Positions 1-5,891 of a stretch of DNA of 10,661 nucleotides are shown in pieces. The position numbers and the translations under genes were made by a program. The DNA lies in the NCBI GenBank assembly GCA_945957335.1, contig CAMFLJ010000110.1, forward strand, positions 1 to 10,661. The letters are read 5' to 3'. The notes under the pieces are model-generated. The model was given only the letters and a program-made list of their open reading frames with translations. It made no database searches and was not told the origin of the DNA. The stretch comes from an uncultured Actinomycetes bacterium. GTDB taxonomy: Bacteria > Actinomycetota > Acidimicrobiia > Acidimicrobiales > Acidimicrobilacustridaceae. Position 1 is the first letter of the stretch, and each line of letters starts with the position of its first letter.

Positions 1-20
1 ACCCATGAGATGACCCTACG

Positions 21-42
21 CAGGGGGTGTGACAGCCCCCTG
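21..42. terminator. GC-rich hairpin upstream of the PIG-L gene
   Basis: CAGGGGG (21-27) and CCCCCTG (36-42) are perfect 7-bp inverted arms around an 8-nt loop. No T-run follows, which is common for actinobacterial terminators. It most likely ends a gene lying off the left edge; an attenuator in the leader of the PIG-L gene is the alternative. It lies inside the possible N-terminal extension of that gene (10-90), which argues against the extension being translated. Confidence 0.4.
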
Positions 43-90
43 ACCAGGGAGAACGCAGCCCGATCGGTCGCCTGGCACGCTGGTGCCCCC

Positions 91-861
91 ATGGCGAGAG
101 AGCAGCACACCGTCGCGGTCGTGTGCCCGCACCCGGACGACGAGTCGATCTTCTGCGGCGGCACGATCCGCCGTCTCGCCGACGCCGGTCACCGCGTGGT
201 CGTCATTGCCGCCACCACCGGCGACGCCGGCGAGCCCGACCCCGACGGTCGCGACCTGGCGGCGGTGCGGGCCGCCGAGCTCACCGCCGCGGCCACGATC
301 CTGGGGATCGACGCCGTGCGCCACCTCGGCTTCGCCGACAGCGGTCTCGGTGCCGACCGGGGGCCGGGCTCGCTCACCGGCGCCCCGCTCGACGAGGTCG
401 TCGACCGCCTCACCGAGACGCTGGCCGACGAGCGCGTGACCGCGTTGATCTGCGACGACGCCGACGGCATCTACGGCCACCCCGACCACCGTCGCTGCCA
501 CGAGGCTGCGTTCCTCGCCGCCGAGCGGGCGGGCATCGGTTACGTCTACGAGGTCACGGTCGACCGAGAGCACCTCCACTTCGTCGAGACCCACCTCGTC
601 GCCACTGCCAGCGACGCCCTGGCCGAGAGCGCTCCCGGCTCGCCCGCCGTCTTCGGTCGCTCGACCGTGGAGATCGACCTCACCGTCGACGTGGGCGATG
701 CGCTCACCGCCAAGCGAGCTGCGTTCGCCGCCCATGCCAGCCAGCTGCCGACGGGATCGCCGGTGATGGTCCTCGACGACGACGCCTTCCGTGCGGTCTA
801 CGGCCTCGAGTGGTTCTGCCGTCTCGGCGATCGCGGTCCCCTCGACGACCTCACCGGCTGA
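91..861 (+). CDS. PIG-L (LmbE-like) family zinc-dependent N-deacetylase
   Basis: Predicted 256-residue cytoplasmic metal-dependent deacetylase, family of MshB, Mca and N-acetylglucosaminyl-PI deacetylases, which remove N-acetyl groups from amino sugars or their conjugates. The family signature PHPDDE lies at residues 13-18, followed by GG at 23-24. By analogy with MshB, H14 and D17 bind Zn and D16 is the general base. The second signature GHPDH contains H130 and H133; H133 is the expected third Zn ligand and H130 the expected transition-state His. Length fits generic PIG-L proteins better than MshB or Mca (near 290-300), so a mycothiol role is not claimed. The start at 91 was chosen because homologous sequence begins just before the HPDDE strand; an ATG at 10 would add 27 unconserved residues crossing a hairpin. 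No clear ribosome binding site precedes 91. It converges on the reductase gene. The substrate is unknown. Confidence 0.88.
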   Translation: MAREQHTVAVVCPHPDDESIFCGGTIRRLADAGHRVVVIAATTGDAGEPDPDGRDLAAVRAAELTAAATILGIDAVRHLGFADSGLGADRGPGSLTGAPLDEVVDRLTETLADERVTALICDDADGIYGHPDHRRCHEAAFLAAERAGIGYVYEVTVDREHLHFVETHLVATASDALAESAPGSPAVFGRSTVEIDLTVDVGDALTAKRAAFAAHASQLPTGSPVMVLDDDAFRAVYGLEWFCRLGDRGPLDDLTG

Positions 862-879
862 AACCCGGCCGGTTCAGCC
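856..879. terminator. Hairpin over the PIG-L stop codon
   Basis: GGCTGAA (856-862) pairs with TTCAGCC (873-879). With A863 bulged, CC (864-865) and GG (871-872) extend the stem to 9 bp around a 5-nt loop (866-870). The TGA stop (859-861) is inside the left arm. No T-run. Probably the first of two terminators at this convergent junction. Confidence 0.4.
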
Positions 880-894
880 CGACCTCACCCCGCC

Positions 895-944
895 CTTCTG
901 GCTGAAGTTCCGTCCCGTCGGCGGTGCGCAACTTCAGCCAGAGG
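895..944. terminator. Long hairpin between convergent genes, probable bidirectional terminator
   Basis: TCTGGCTGAAGTT (897-909) is perfectly complementary to AACTTCAGCCAGA (930-942). A U-G wobble and one more C-G pair extend it to 15 bp (895-909 with 930-944). The loop is 20 nt. It sits between the PIG-L stop (861) and the reductase stop (954), where transcription from both strands would need to end. Confidence 0.6.
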
Positions 945-953
945 CTGGCGAGG

Positions 954-1997
954 TCACCACATGACGACCGTGCGGCCGGTGGTGAGGCGCTGCTCCATGG
1001 CGTCGAGGGCTGCGGGCAGCTCGAGGTGGGTCACCTCGCGCCCGACCACCGGGCGGATCACACCGGCGGCCAGAAGCTGCTCGAGCTCGCGCTGCACCGC
1101 GTCGCCGACGCTCCGGTCGGTGCGGTTGATGCCGGGGAAGGGCCGGGGCTCGCCGTCGGGCTGGTAGCTGAGCATGACGCCCACCAGCGAGATGCTGCCG
1201 AAGCACAGCGGGCGGGGTGTGATGCCGGCCTCGTCCTCCTCCTCGATGCCCGACGAGAAGCCGACCACGAGGTGGCGGCCGCCCCACGCCAGGCACGGCA
1301 GCGAGCGGGCGCCGACCTCGCCGCCGACGGTGTCGAACACCACGTCGACCCCGCGACCGCCCGTGGCCTCGAGCACCTCGGGGGCGAAGTCGCCGGCCCG
1401 GTAGTCGATGGCCACCTCGGCGCCGAGCTCGCGGCACAGGGCGAGCTTCTCGGGGCCGCCGGCGGTGGCGATGACGTGTGCTCCCGCCGCGGCGGCCAGC
1501 TGCACGGCGGCCGAGCCGATGCCACCGGCGGCGGCGTGCACGACCACCCACTCGCCGGGGCGCACGTTGCCCCGGGTGTGCAGGCCGAGGTACGCGAGGT
1601 GGAACGGGAAGAAGAAGGCGGCGGCGTCGCGGTCGTCGAGGCCGGGCGGCACGTCGAACACCATCTCGGCGCCGCAGATCACGGCCTCGGCGTGGGCGCC
1701 GAACGCACCGGTGGCGGTGGCCATCACCCGGTGGCCGATCCACTGCTCCGCGCCGGGGCCGGCGGCGTCGACCACGCCGACCACCTCCATGCCGAGGGTG
1801 TAGGGCAGGGGCGGGTTCACCGTGAGGTAGCGGCCCCGGCAGCCGTCGACCTCGTTGAAGTTCAAGACGGTGGCGGCCGTGCGCACCCGCACCTCGTTGG
1901 TGCCGGGCTCGGGCACCGGAACCTCTTGCAGCTCCAGTGCCTCGCTCGGTGCGCCGTGGCGCACCACGCGCCAGGCCTGCATCGTCTCGCCGGTCAT
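954..1997 (-). CDS. Zinc-free NADPH:quinone oxidoreductase-like MDR enzyme
   Basis: Predicted 347-residue soluble medium-chain dehydrogenase/reductase of the quinone oxidoreductase class, which typically moves hydride from NADPH to quinones, enals or enoyl compounds. A GroES-like N-terminal domain (about 1-125) carries the NFNEVDGCRGRY segment (47-58) and GMEVVGVV (69-76). The Rossmann domain has the nucleotide loop AAAGGIGSAAVQLA (155-168). The structural- and catalytic-zinc cysteine pattern of alcohol dehydrogenases is absent. The ATG at 1997 is preceded by GGGAGGGGGACCC, an excellent ribosome binding site; a second in-frame ATG at 1982 has none. It lies 77 bases downstream of the thiolase-like gene on the same strand, so the two are probably co-transcribed, although a weak internal promoter is possible. 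Substrate unknown; enoyl-CoA or enal reduction would suit the neighbour, but that is inference. Confidence 0.87.
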   Translation of the reverse strand: MTGETMQAWRVVRHGAPSEALELQEVPVPEPGTNEVRVRTAATVLNFNEVDGCRGRYLTVNPPLPYTLGMEVVGVVDAAGPGAEQWIGHRVMATATGAFGAHAEAVICGAEMVFDVPPGLDDRDAAAFFFPFHLAYLGLHTRGNVRPGEWVVVHAAAGGIGSAAVQLAAAAGAHVIATAGGPEKLALCRELGAEVAIDYRAGDFAPEVLEATGGRGVDVVFDTVGGEVGARSLPCLAWGGRHLVVGFSSGIEEEDEAGITPRPLCFGSISLVGVMLSYQPDGEPRPFPGINRTDRSVGDAVQRELEQLLAAGVIRPVVGREVTHLELPAALDAMEQRLTTGRTVVMW

Positions 1998-2037
1998 GGG
2001 TCCCCCTCCCGCGGCACCCCCCGGCACCGCGTCGGTG

Positions 2038-2043
2038 AGGCTA
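2038..2043 (-). promoter_or_regulatory. Possible -10 element for the reductase gene
   Basis: Read on the minus strand this is TAGCCT, matching the actinobacterial TANNNT -10 pattern. It lies about 41 bases upstream of the ATG at 1997, inside the 77-base gap after the thiolase-like gene. No convincing -35 is seen. It is short enough to be chance, though A/T-containing hexamers are rare in this DNA. Confidence 0.2.
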
Positions 2044-2074
2044 GGCGTCGGCGCGGGCGGAGCGGGACGGTGGG

Positions 2075-3607
2075 TCAGGCCGGGCGGTAGGTGGTGATGC
2101 CGTCGACCGTGGTGAGGACGACCTCGCGGCCCACGATCGGGGTGCGGCTCAGCTCGGCCGGCAGCTCCGGGTCGGCGGCGCGGGCCCCGGCCCGTCGACC
2201 GTCGGGGAGGCGGACGATGGCCGGCGCGGTCACCGGGCCGGTGTCGCGCTCGTGGAACACCGTGGCGGCCTCCACGACGCCCGTGCCGTCGACACCCTGG
2301 GCGACGTCGACCGCCGACGAGGCCAGCGACTCGGTGATCGACGGCACCTCCTCCCACGTGGCGGGATAGCGGGGCTCGTCGACCGAGAAGAGGCCGGCGG
2401 CGAAGTCGTTGGCCGAGCCACCGACGCCGACCACGGCGCTGACCGATCCGGGCTCGGCGCGGACGGCCTCGACCGTGCCGACGATGCCGTGCAGCGAGTA
2501 CGAGGCGCCGGGGCCGCCGAAGTAGGGGAGGCCGCCCGTGCGGGTGAGGGGCCTCGGGTCGGTGAAGGGGTCGAGGCCGAACGCTGCGGTGGCCAGCTGC
2601 ACCGCGGCCGGGAAGCAGGAGTACAGGTCGAAGCCGGCGATCTCGGCCGGGTCGACGCCGGTGGCGCCGAGCAGGCGCTCGACGATCGCGCCGAGGGCGC
2701 GCGAGCGGTGCATCTGGGGCCAGGTCGAGGGCGGTCCGGGCTCGGGGGCGGCGACGATGCCCCACGGGTGCACGCGCGTCGAGGTCGCGCCGATGCGGTC
2801 GGCCAGCGCCTCGGAGGTGACGAGCACGGCGGCGGCCAGGTCGATCGTCGGGAACGAGCACATGAGCTTCGTGTAGGGCTCGGACACGAAGCGGTTGGCC
2901 GGGCCGAGGCCGGCGATCTCCTCCGCGGTGCGCGCCTGAGGGAACCAGGCGACGTCGGGCCGGGTGGCGGCGACCTCGGTGAACGGCACGAGCAGCCGTC
3001 CCAGCTGGGCCCGCTGCTCGTCGGGCGTGCGGCCCGCAGCGGCGGCCATGGCGCTCTCGACGAGGGCGAAGATCGACACGGGCATGGCCACGCCGGAGTC
3101 GCCCTCGGCCTGGGGCCGCATCGACCGGTAGCGCTCGAGGCGCTTCATGTCGGCCTCGGCGTCCTCGCGGGTGGCGCCGTTCGAGCCCTGCGACCACACC
3201 GAGGTGGGCTTGGCCGGGTCGGGCAGGCCCCGTAGGCGGGCGTTGCGCACCGAGGAGTCGGCGATGCCGCCGACGATCAGGGCGGCCTCGGTCTCACCGG
3301 CGGCGATCGCCCGGCAGGCCTGGGCCAGCAGCTTGTGGGGGCCGGCACCGCTGTAGGTGGTCTGCACGCAGCGGGCGGGGTGGAACCCCAGGCGCTCGGC
3401 CACCATCGCCCCGCCGTCGTCGTCGCTGAACACCGAGAGGGGCGACGACAGCACCAGGCCGACGTGGGCCAGCGGGTCGGCCCCGGCGTCGGCCACGGCC
3501 AGGCGCACGGCGTCCTCGATCAGGTCGACCGGGTGCGCGAGGCGCTCCGGGTCCTTGTTGGCCACCTGGGCCGCGCCGACGATGACCGGTCTCACTCCGT
3601 CCCCCAT
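2075..3607 (-). CDS. Thiolase-like protein, TLP1 type with extra C-terminal domain
   Basis: Predicted 510-residue thiolase-fold protein of the kind usually auto-named acetyl-CoA acetyltransferase. The thiolase start IVGAAQ (9-14) is present. The segment normally carrying the nucleophilic Cys reads VQTTYSGAG (81-89), with Tyr85 at the Cys position; the NEAF-like loop is DLYSCFPAAVQ (327-337); GHP is replaced by GGP (364-366 within GGLPYFGGPG, 358-367); and the C-terminal Cys-Gly-Gly-Gly loop reads VGVGGS (393-398), without Cys. Residues from about 430 to 510 form the extra domain described for mycobacterial thiolase-like protein 1 (TLP1_add_C type). Condensation or thiolysis is therefore unlikely; binding or processing of a CoA or lipid ligand is inferred. 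The start at 3607 (ATG) lacks a strong ribosome binding site. The in-frame GTG at 3595, preceded by GGGGGAC, is an alternative. First gene of a unit with the reductase. Confidence 0.85.
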   Translation of the reverse strand: MGDGVRPVIVGAAQVANKDPERLAHPVDLIEDAVRLAVADAGADPLAHVGLVLSSPLSVFSDDDGGAMVAERLGFHPARCVQTTYSGAGPHKLLAQACRAIAAGETEAALIVGGIADSSVRNARLRGLPDPAKPTSVWSQGSNGATREDAEADMKRLERYRSMRPQAEGDSGVAMPVSIFALVESAMAAAAGRTPDEQRAQLGRLLVPFTEVAATRPDVAWFPQARTAEEIAGLGPANRFVSEPYTKLMCSFPTIDLAAAVLVTSEALADRIGATSTRVHPWGIVAAPEPGPPSTWPQMHRSRALGAIVERLLGATGVDPAEIAGFDLYSCFPAAVQLATAAFGLDPFTDPRPLTRTGGLPYFGGPGASYSLHGIVGTVEAVRAEPGSVSAVVGVGGSANDFAAGLFSVDEPRYPATWEEVPSITESLASSAVDVAQGVDGTGVVEAATVFHERDTGPVTAPAIVRLPDGRRAGARAADPELPAELSRTPIVGREVVLTTVDGITTYRPA

Positions 3608-3645
3608 GGGTCGGCACGATGTCACGGCCCGGGCCGGCGTCCACA

Positions 3646-3659
3646 ATCCGCGGGCGGAT
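3646..3659. promoter_or_regulatory. 14-bp palindrome in divergent promoter region, candidate operator
   Basis: ATCCGC (3646-3651) and GCGGAT (3654-3659) are perfect inverted arms around GG. The palindrome lies centrally in the 89-base region between the divergent starts at 3607 (thiolase-like) and 3697 (Fe-S protein), where a dimeric regulator could control both. The identity of any regulator is unknown. Confidence 0.35.
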
Positions 3660-3696
3660 CGGTGGGAAGGCCCCTGCGACACGGCACCATGGGGCG

Positions 3697-4116
3697 ATGG
3701 CCGGAACGAGGGAGTACCCCGCCGAGGGGGTCGTCGTCACGTGGGAGCCCGCCCGGTGCGTGCACGCCGCAGAGTGCGTCCGCGGGCTGCCGGGGGTGTT
3801 CGACCCGGATCGACGACCGTGGATCGAGACCGGTGGCGTGGACGGGGCCGAGCTGGCCGAGGCGGTCCGGCGCTGCCCGAGCGGGGCGCTGGGCTACCGC
3901 TCGACCGACCCGGCGGTGCCGGACGAGTCCTACGCCGAGGTCGAGGTGCGCCTCGTTCCCAACGGCCCCCTCGCCGTGCGGGGCCCGATGCGGCTCACCT
4001 CGCCCGACGGCGCCGACCTGGGCGAGCGGGTGCGTGCGGTGCTCTGCCGGTGCGGCGGCTCGGCCGACAAGCCGTTCTGCGACGGCACGCACCGCAGCAA
4101 CGGCTTCACCGGCTGA
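3697..4116 (+). CDS. Fer4_19-CDGSH double iron-sulfur protein
   Basis: Predicted 139-residue soluble protein with two Fe-S domains. The N-terminal part (about 10-70) resembles the divergent monocluster ferredoxin domain Fer4_19 (E. coli YjdI type): C21, C27 and C60 occur in CVHAAEC and CPSGAL, with RGLPGVF and RRPWI between them. Only three Cys are present here, as I recall is usual for the family, so the cluster may be 3Fe-4S or use a non-Cys ligand. The C-terminal part (about 85-139) is a CDGSH domain: C117, C119, C128 and H132 fit C-x-C-x2-S-x3-P-x-C-D-G-T-H, which holds a labile 2Fe-2S cluster with one His ligand in mitoNEET-like proteins. Role: electron transfer or cluster handling, partner unknown. 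The ATG at 3697 removes 26 unconserved upstream residues that would overlap the promoter region. Divergent from the thiolase-like gene; ends 18 bases from the enolase-family stop. Confidence 0.88.
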   Translation: MAGTREYPAEGVVVTWEPARCVHAAECVRGLPGVFDPDRRPWIETGGVDGAELAEAVRRCPSGALGYRSTDPAVPDESYAEVEVRLVPNGPLAVRGPMRLTSPDGADLGERVRAVLCRCGGSADKPFCDGTHRSNGFTG

Positions 4117-4135
4117 GCCCGGACGGGCCGCCGGT
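4108..4135. terminator. Hairpin bridging two convergent stop codons
   Basis: ACCGGC (4108-4113) pairs with GCCGGT (4130-4135), and inside it GCCC (4117-4120) pairs with GGGC (4125-4128) around GGAC. The stop of the Fe-S gene (4114-4116) is within the structure and that of the enolase-family gene (4135-4137) starts at its edge. A compact bidirectional terminator is plausible in this 18-base gap. Confidence 0.4.
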
Positions 4136-5238
4136 CAGCGCACCTCGGTGTGGACGAGGGCGCCCAGCCGACCGATCGCGGCGAGGTCGAGCTCGGTGCC
4201 GACGCCGGGACCGGACACGGGCAGCCGGCCGTCGGCTCCCGGTGCCGGCGCCGCGGTGAACAGCGCGTCGGACCAGTCGAAGACCTCGACGGGCAGGGGC
4301 TCGTCGATGCAGGCGAGCAGCTGGGTCGACACCGGGGTGAAGACGTGGGCGCCGATGCGTGCGCCCGCCGCGGCCAGCTCCTCGGCGGCGCGGAGGAACC
4401 GGGCCGGGCCCCCGACCTGCTGCACGTCGAGCAGGACCGCGTCGATGCCGTCGCGCGTTCGGAGCGCGAGCAGCTCGGATCGGTCGGTGAGCGATTCGCC
4501 CGCCGCCACCACCGCTGCCCCGGCCGGTAGCCGGCTCACGAGTGATCCGAAGTCGGCGTACGGCACCGGGTCCTCGACCCAGCGGAGCGGACCGGCGGCG
4601 GCGACGAAGGCCAGGGCCTCGTCGACGTCCCACGCCTCGACGGCGTCGACGGCCACGTCGAGCGAGCCCGGGAAGTGGCGGCGGACCACCGCCAGGCGCT
4701 CGAGGTCGTCGTCGAGGGCCATCCCGACCCGCGCCTTCACCGTCCGGAAGCCCGCCTCTCGGTACCGCCGGGCCTCGGCCTCGAGGCCGTCCAGGTCGGT
4801 GGAGAGGAAGAAGCCGCTGGCGTAGGCGTCGAGGGCGTGGGCTCCCGGTCGCCGCCCCCAGAGGTCGGCACACGCCACGCCCGCCCTCCGGGCCCGGAGG
4901 TCCCACCCGGCGGTCGAGAGCGCGCAGGCCGCCCACCGGCTCCAGCGGTCGGCGGGCGTGACCGAGCCCGCGTCCTCGATCGCCTCGACGTCGACGAGCC
5001 CGGCGAGGCCGGGCCCGGTCGCGCCCAGCAGGGCGAGCGCCCGCTCGATGCACCGCTCGATCTCTCCGGCGGTCACGCCGGCGGCGAGCCCCGACCCGGC
5101 GACCCCGTCGCCGTTGAGCGCCCTGACCACCAGGTGGTGGTAGGTGTCGAAGGTGCCCGCCGGCGTGACGACGGGCCGGGGGAGGGGAGCGGCGACCGCC
5201 CACAGCTCGACGGTGACGGGACCGGTGTGATCGTCCAC
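4135..5238 (-). CDS. Mandelate racemase-type enolase superfamily enzyme
   Basis: Predicted 367-residue enolase superfamily enzyme, mandelate racemase subgroup: Mg-assisted removal of a proton next to a carboxylate, followed by racemisation or dehydration. With the GTG at 5238 as residue 1, the full catalytic set can be placed: K168-x-R170 on the second barrel strand (mandelate racemase has K164-x-K166); metal ligands D198, E222 and E248; the D271/H298 dyad; and E318, one residue off mandelate racemase E317. KxR in place of KxK with a retained His-Asp dyad is typical of several acid-sugar dehydratases, so dehydration of an aldonate- or tartrate-like acid is the best guess; racemisation is possible. 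The GTG at 5238 gives a normal N terminus (the first strand, VTVELWAV, follows closely); a GTG at 5277 would add 13 residues rich in Arg and Gly. Divergent from the SnoaL-like gene, which may share its promoter region. Confidence 0.88.
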   Translation of the reverse strand: MDDHTGPVTVELWAVAAPLPRPVVTPAGTFDTYHHLVVRALNGDGVAGSGLAAGVTAGEIERCIERALALLGATGPGLAGLVDVEAIEDAGSVTPADRWSRWAACALSTAGWDLRARRAGVACADLWGRRPGAHALDAYASGFFLSTDLDGLEAEARRYREAGFRTVKARVGMALDDDLERLAVVRRHFPGSLDVAVDAVEAWDVDEALAFVAAAGPLRWVEDPVPYADFGSLVSRLPAGAAVVAAGESLTDRSELLALRTRDGIDAVLLDVQQVGGPARFLRAAEELAAAGARIGAHVFTPVSTQLLACIDEPLPVEVFDWSDALFTAAPAPGADGRLPVSGPGVGTELDLAAIGRLGALVHTEVR

Positions 5239-5275
5239 CGCCGGATCGTGCCAGGTCGCCCGCCGCCCCGCCCGC

Positions 5276-5284
5276 ACCTAGGTT
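5276..5284 (+). promoter_or_regulatory. ACCTAGGT palindrome and TAGGTT -10-like hexamer
   Basis: ACCTAGGT (5276-5283) is a perfect 8-bp palindrome in the 77-base divergent gap between 5238 and 5316. Overlapping it, TAGGTT (5279-5284) fits the TANNNT -10 pattern for the SnoaL-like gene, giving a leader of roughly 25 bases with a GAGAGGGG ribosome binding site at 5301-5308. No clear -35 is visible. Confidence 0.3.
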
Positions 5285-5315
5285 CGTGGGTCCGCACGAC
5301 GAGAGGGGCGCGGTG

Positions 5316-5873
5316 ATGTCGAGGCTCGGCAGCTGGCGACCGACCACCACCGAGGAGCGGCTCGACCGGCTCGAGTCGCTGGCCGAGATCCAGCAGCTCC
5401 CGGTCCGGTACGCCCTGGCGCTCGACAGCCGCGACATGGACGCCCTCGTGGGCCTCTTCCTGCCCGACGTCCAGGTGGGGCGTGACGAGCGAGGTCGCGA
5501 CGCGCTGAAGGTCTGGTTCACCCGCACGATGCGGGAGATGCGCACGTCGGTGCACCTCGTCGCCAACCACGTGATCGAGCTCGACGACGCCGACCACGCC
5601 CACGGCATCGTGTACTGCCACGACGAGCTCGAGTGGCCGGACCGGGGCGAGTGGGAGAACGGCAAGCTCCAGTACTGGGACACCTACGAGCGCGTCGACG
5701 GCGAGTGGTGCTTCGCCCGGCGGCGCTTCCACCGCTGGTACATGGTCGACGCCCTGACCCGTCCGTCGGTCGGGGTCGGGATCGGCGACGGGGCCGACGC
5801 GCTCACCACCGGGCGCCTGCCCGAGGCGTTCCCGACGTGGGCGGCGTTCTGGGACACCGCGGCCGACGCCTGA
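5316..5873 (+). CDS. SnoaL-like (NTF2-fold) family protein
   Basis: Predicted 185-residue NTF2-fold protein of the SnoaL_4 type. Members include ketosteroid-isomerase-like and ring-hydroxylating-dioxygenase-beta-like folds that act on hydrophobic small molecules; many have no known reaction. The first helix, about 20-55, has the usual pattern: IQQLPVRYALALDSRDMDAL, then FLPDV. Later Trp- and Tyr-rich strands (about 105-145) contain YCHDELEWPDRGEWENG, WDTYERVDGEW and RRFHRWYMVD. No signal peptide or membrane segment. ATG at 5316 is chosen because GAGAGGGG lies seven bases upstream; a GTG directly before it (5313) would add one residue, and an in-frame GTG at 5286 ten. It converges on the GatB/YqeY gene 18 bases away. 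Divergence from the enolase-family gene hints at a shared small-molecule pathway, but no substrate can be named. Confidence 0.82.
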   Translation: MSRLGSWRPTTTEERLDRLESLAEIQQLPVRYALALDSRDMDALVGLFLPDVQVGRDERGRDALKVWFTRTMREMRTSVHLVANHVIELDDADHAHGIVYCHDELEWPDRGEWENGKLQYWDTYERVDGEWCFARRRFHRWYMVDALTRPSVGVGIGDGADALTTGRLPEAFPTWAAFWDTAADA

Positions 5874-5891
5874 CCCGCGGGCCGGGCCGGC

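Noticed and set aside
10..90. N-terminal extension of the PIG-L protein from an ATG at 10
   Set aside because: It adds 27 residues with no family similarity ahead of the HPDDE strand and crosses a strong hairpin at 21-42.
924..2090. Long plus-strand frame opposite the reductase, and similar ones at 2252-3235 and 3335-4825
   Set aside because: No recognisable domain, low-complexity composition (Gly, His, Arg, Ala), and each lies antisense to or across well-supported genes. Such frames are expected in GC-rich DNA.
2001..3197. Upstream extension of the reductase frame into one long minus-strand frame (954-3197)
   Set aside because: The extension is Arg/Pro/Gly-rich shadow sequence antisense to no gene but overlapping the thiolase-like gene in another frame. 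The real reductase starts at 1997 with a strong ribosome binding site.
4106..5683. 525-codon minus-strand frame across the enolase-family and SnoaL-like genes
   Set aside because: It is a shadow frame: Arg/Gly/Pro-rich in one half, Ser-rich in the other, with no domain pattern, while the other frames carry clear protein families.
5874..5891. Terminator between the SnoaL-like and GatB/YqeY genes
   Set aside because: The 18-base gap is GC-rich but offers only a 4-bp stem (5874-5877 with 5883-5886), too weak to call.
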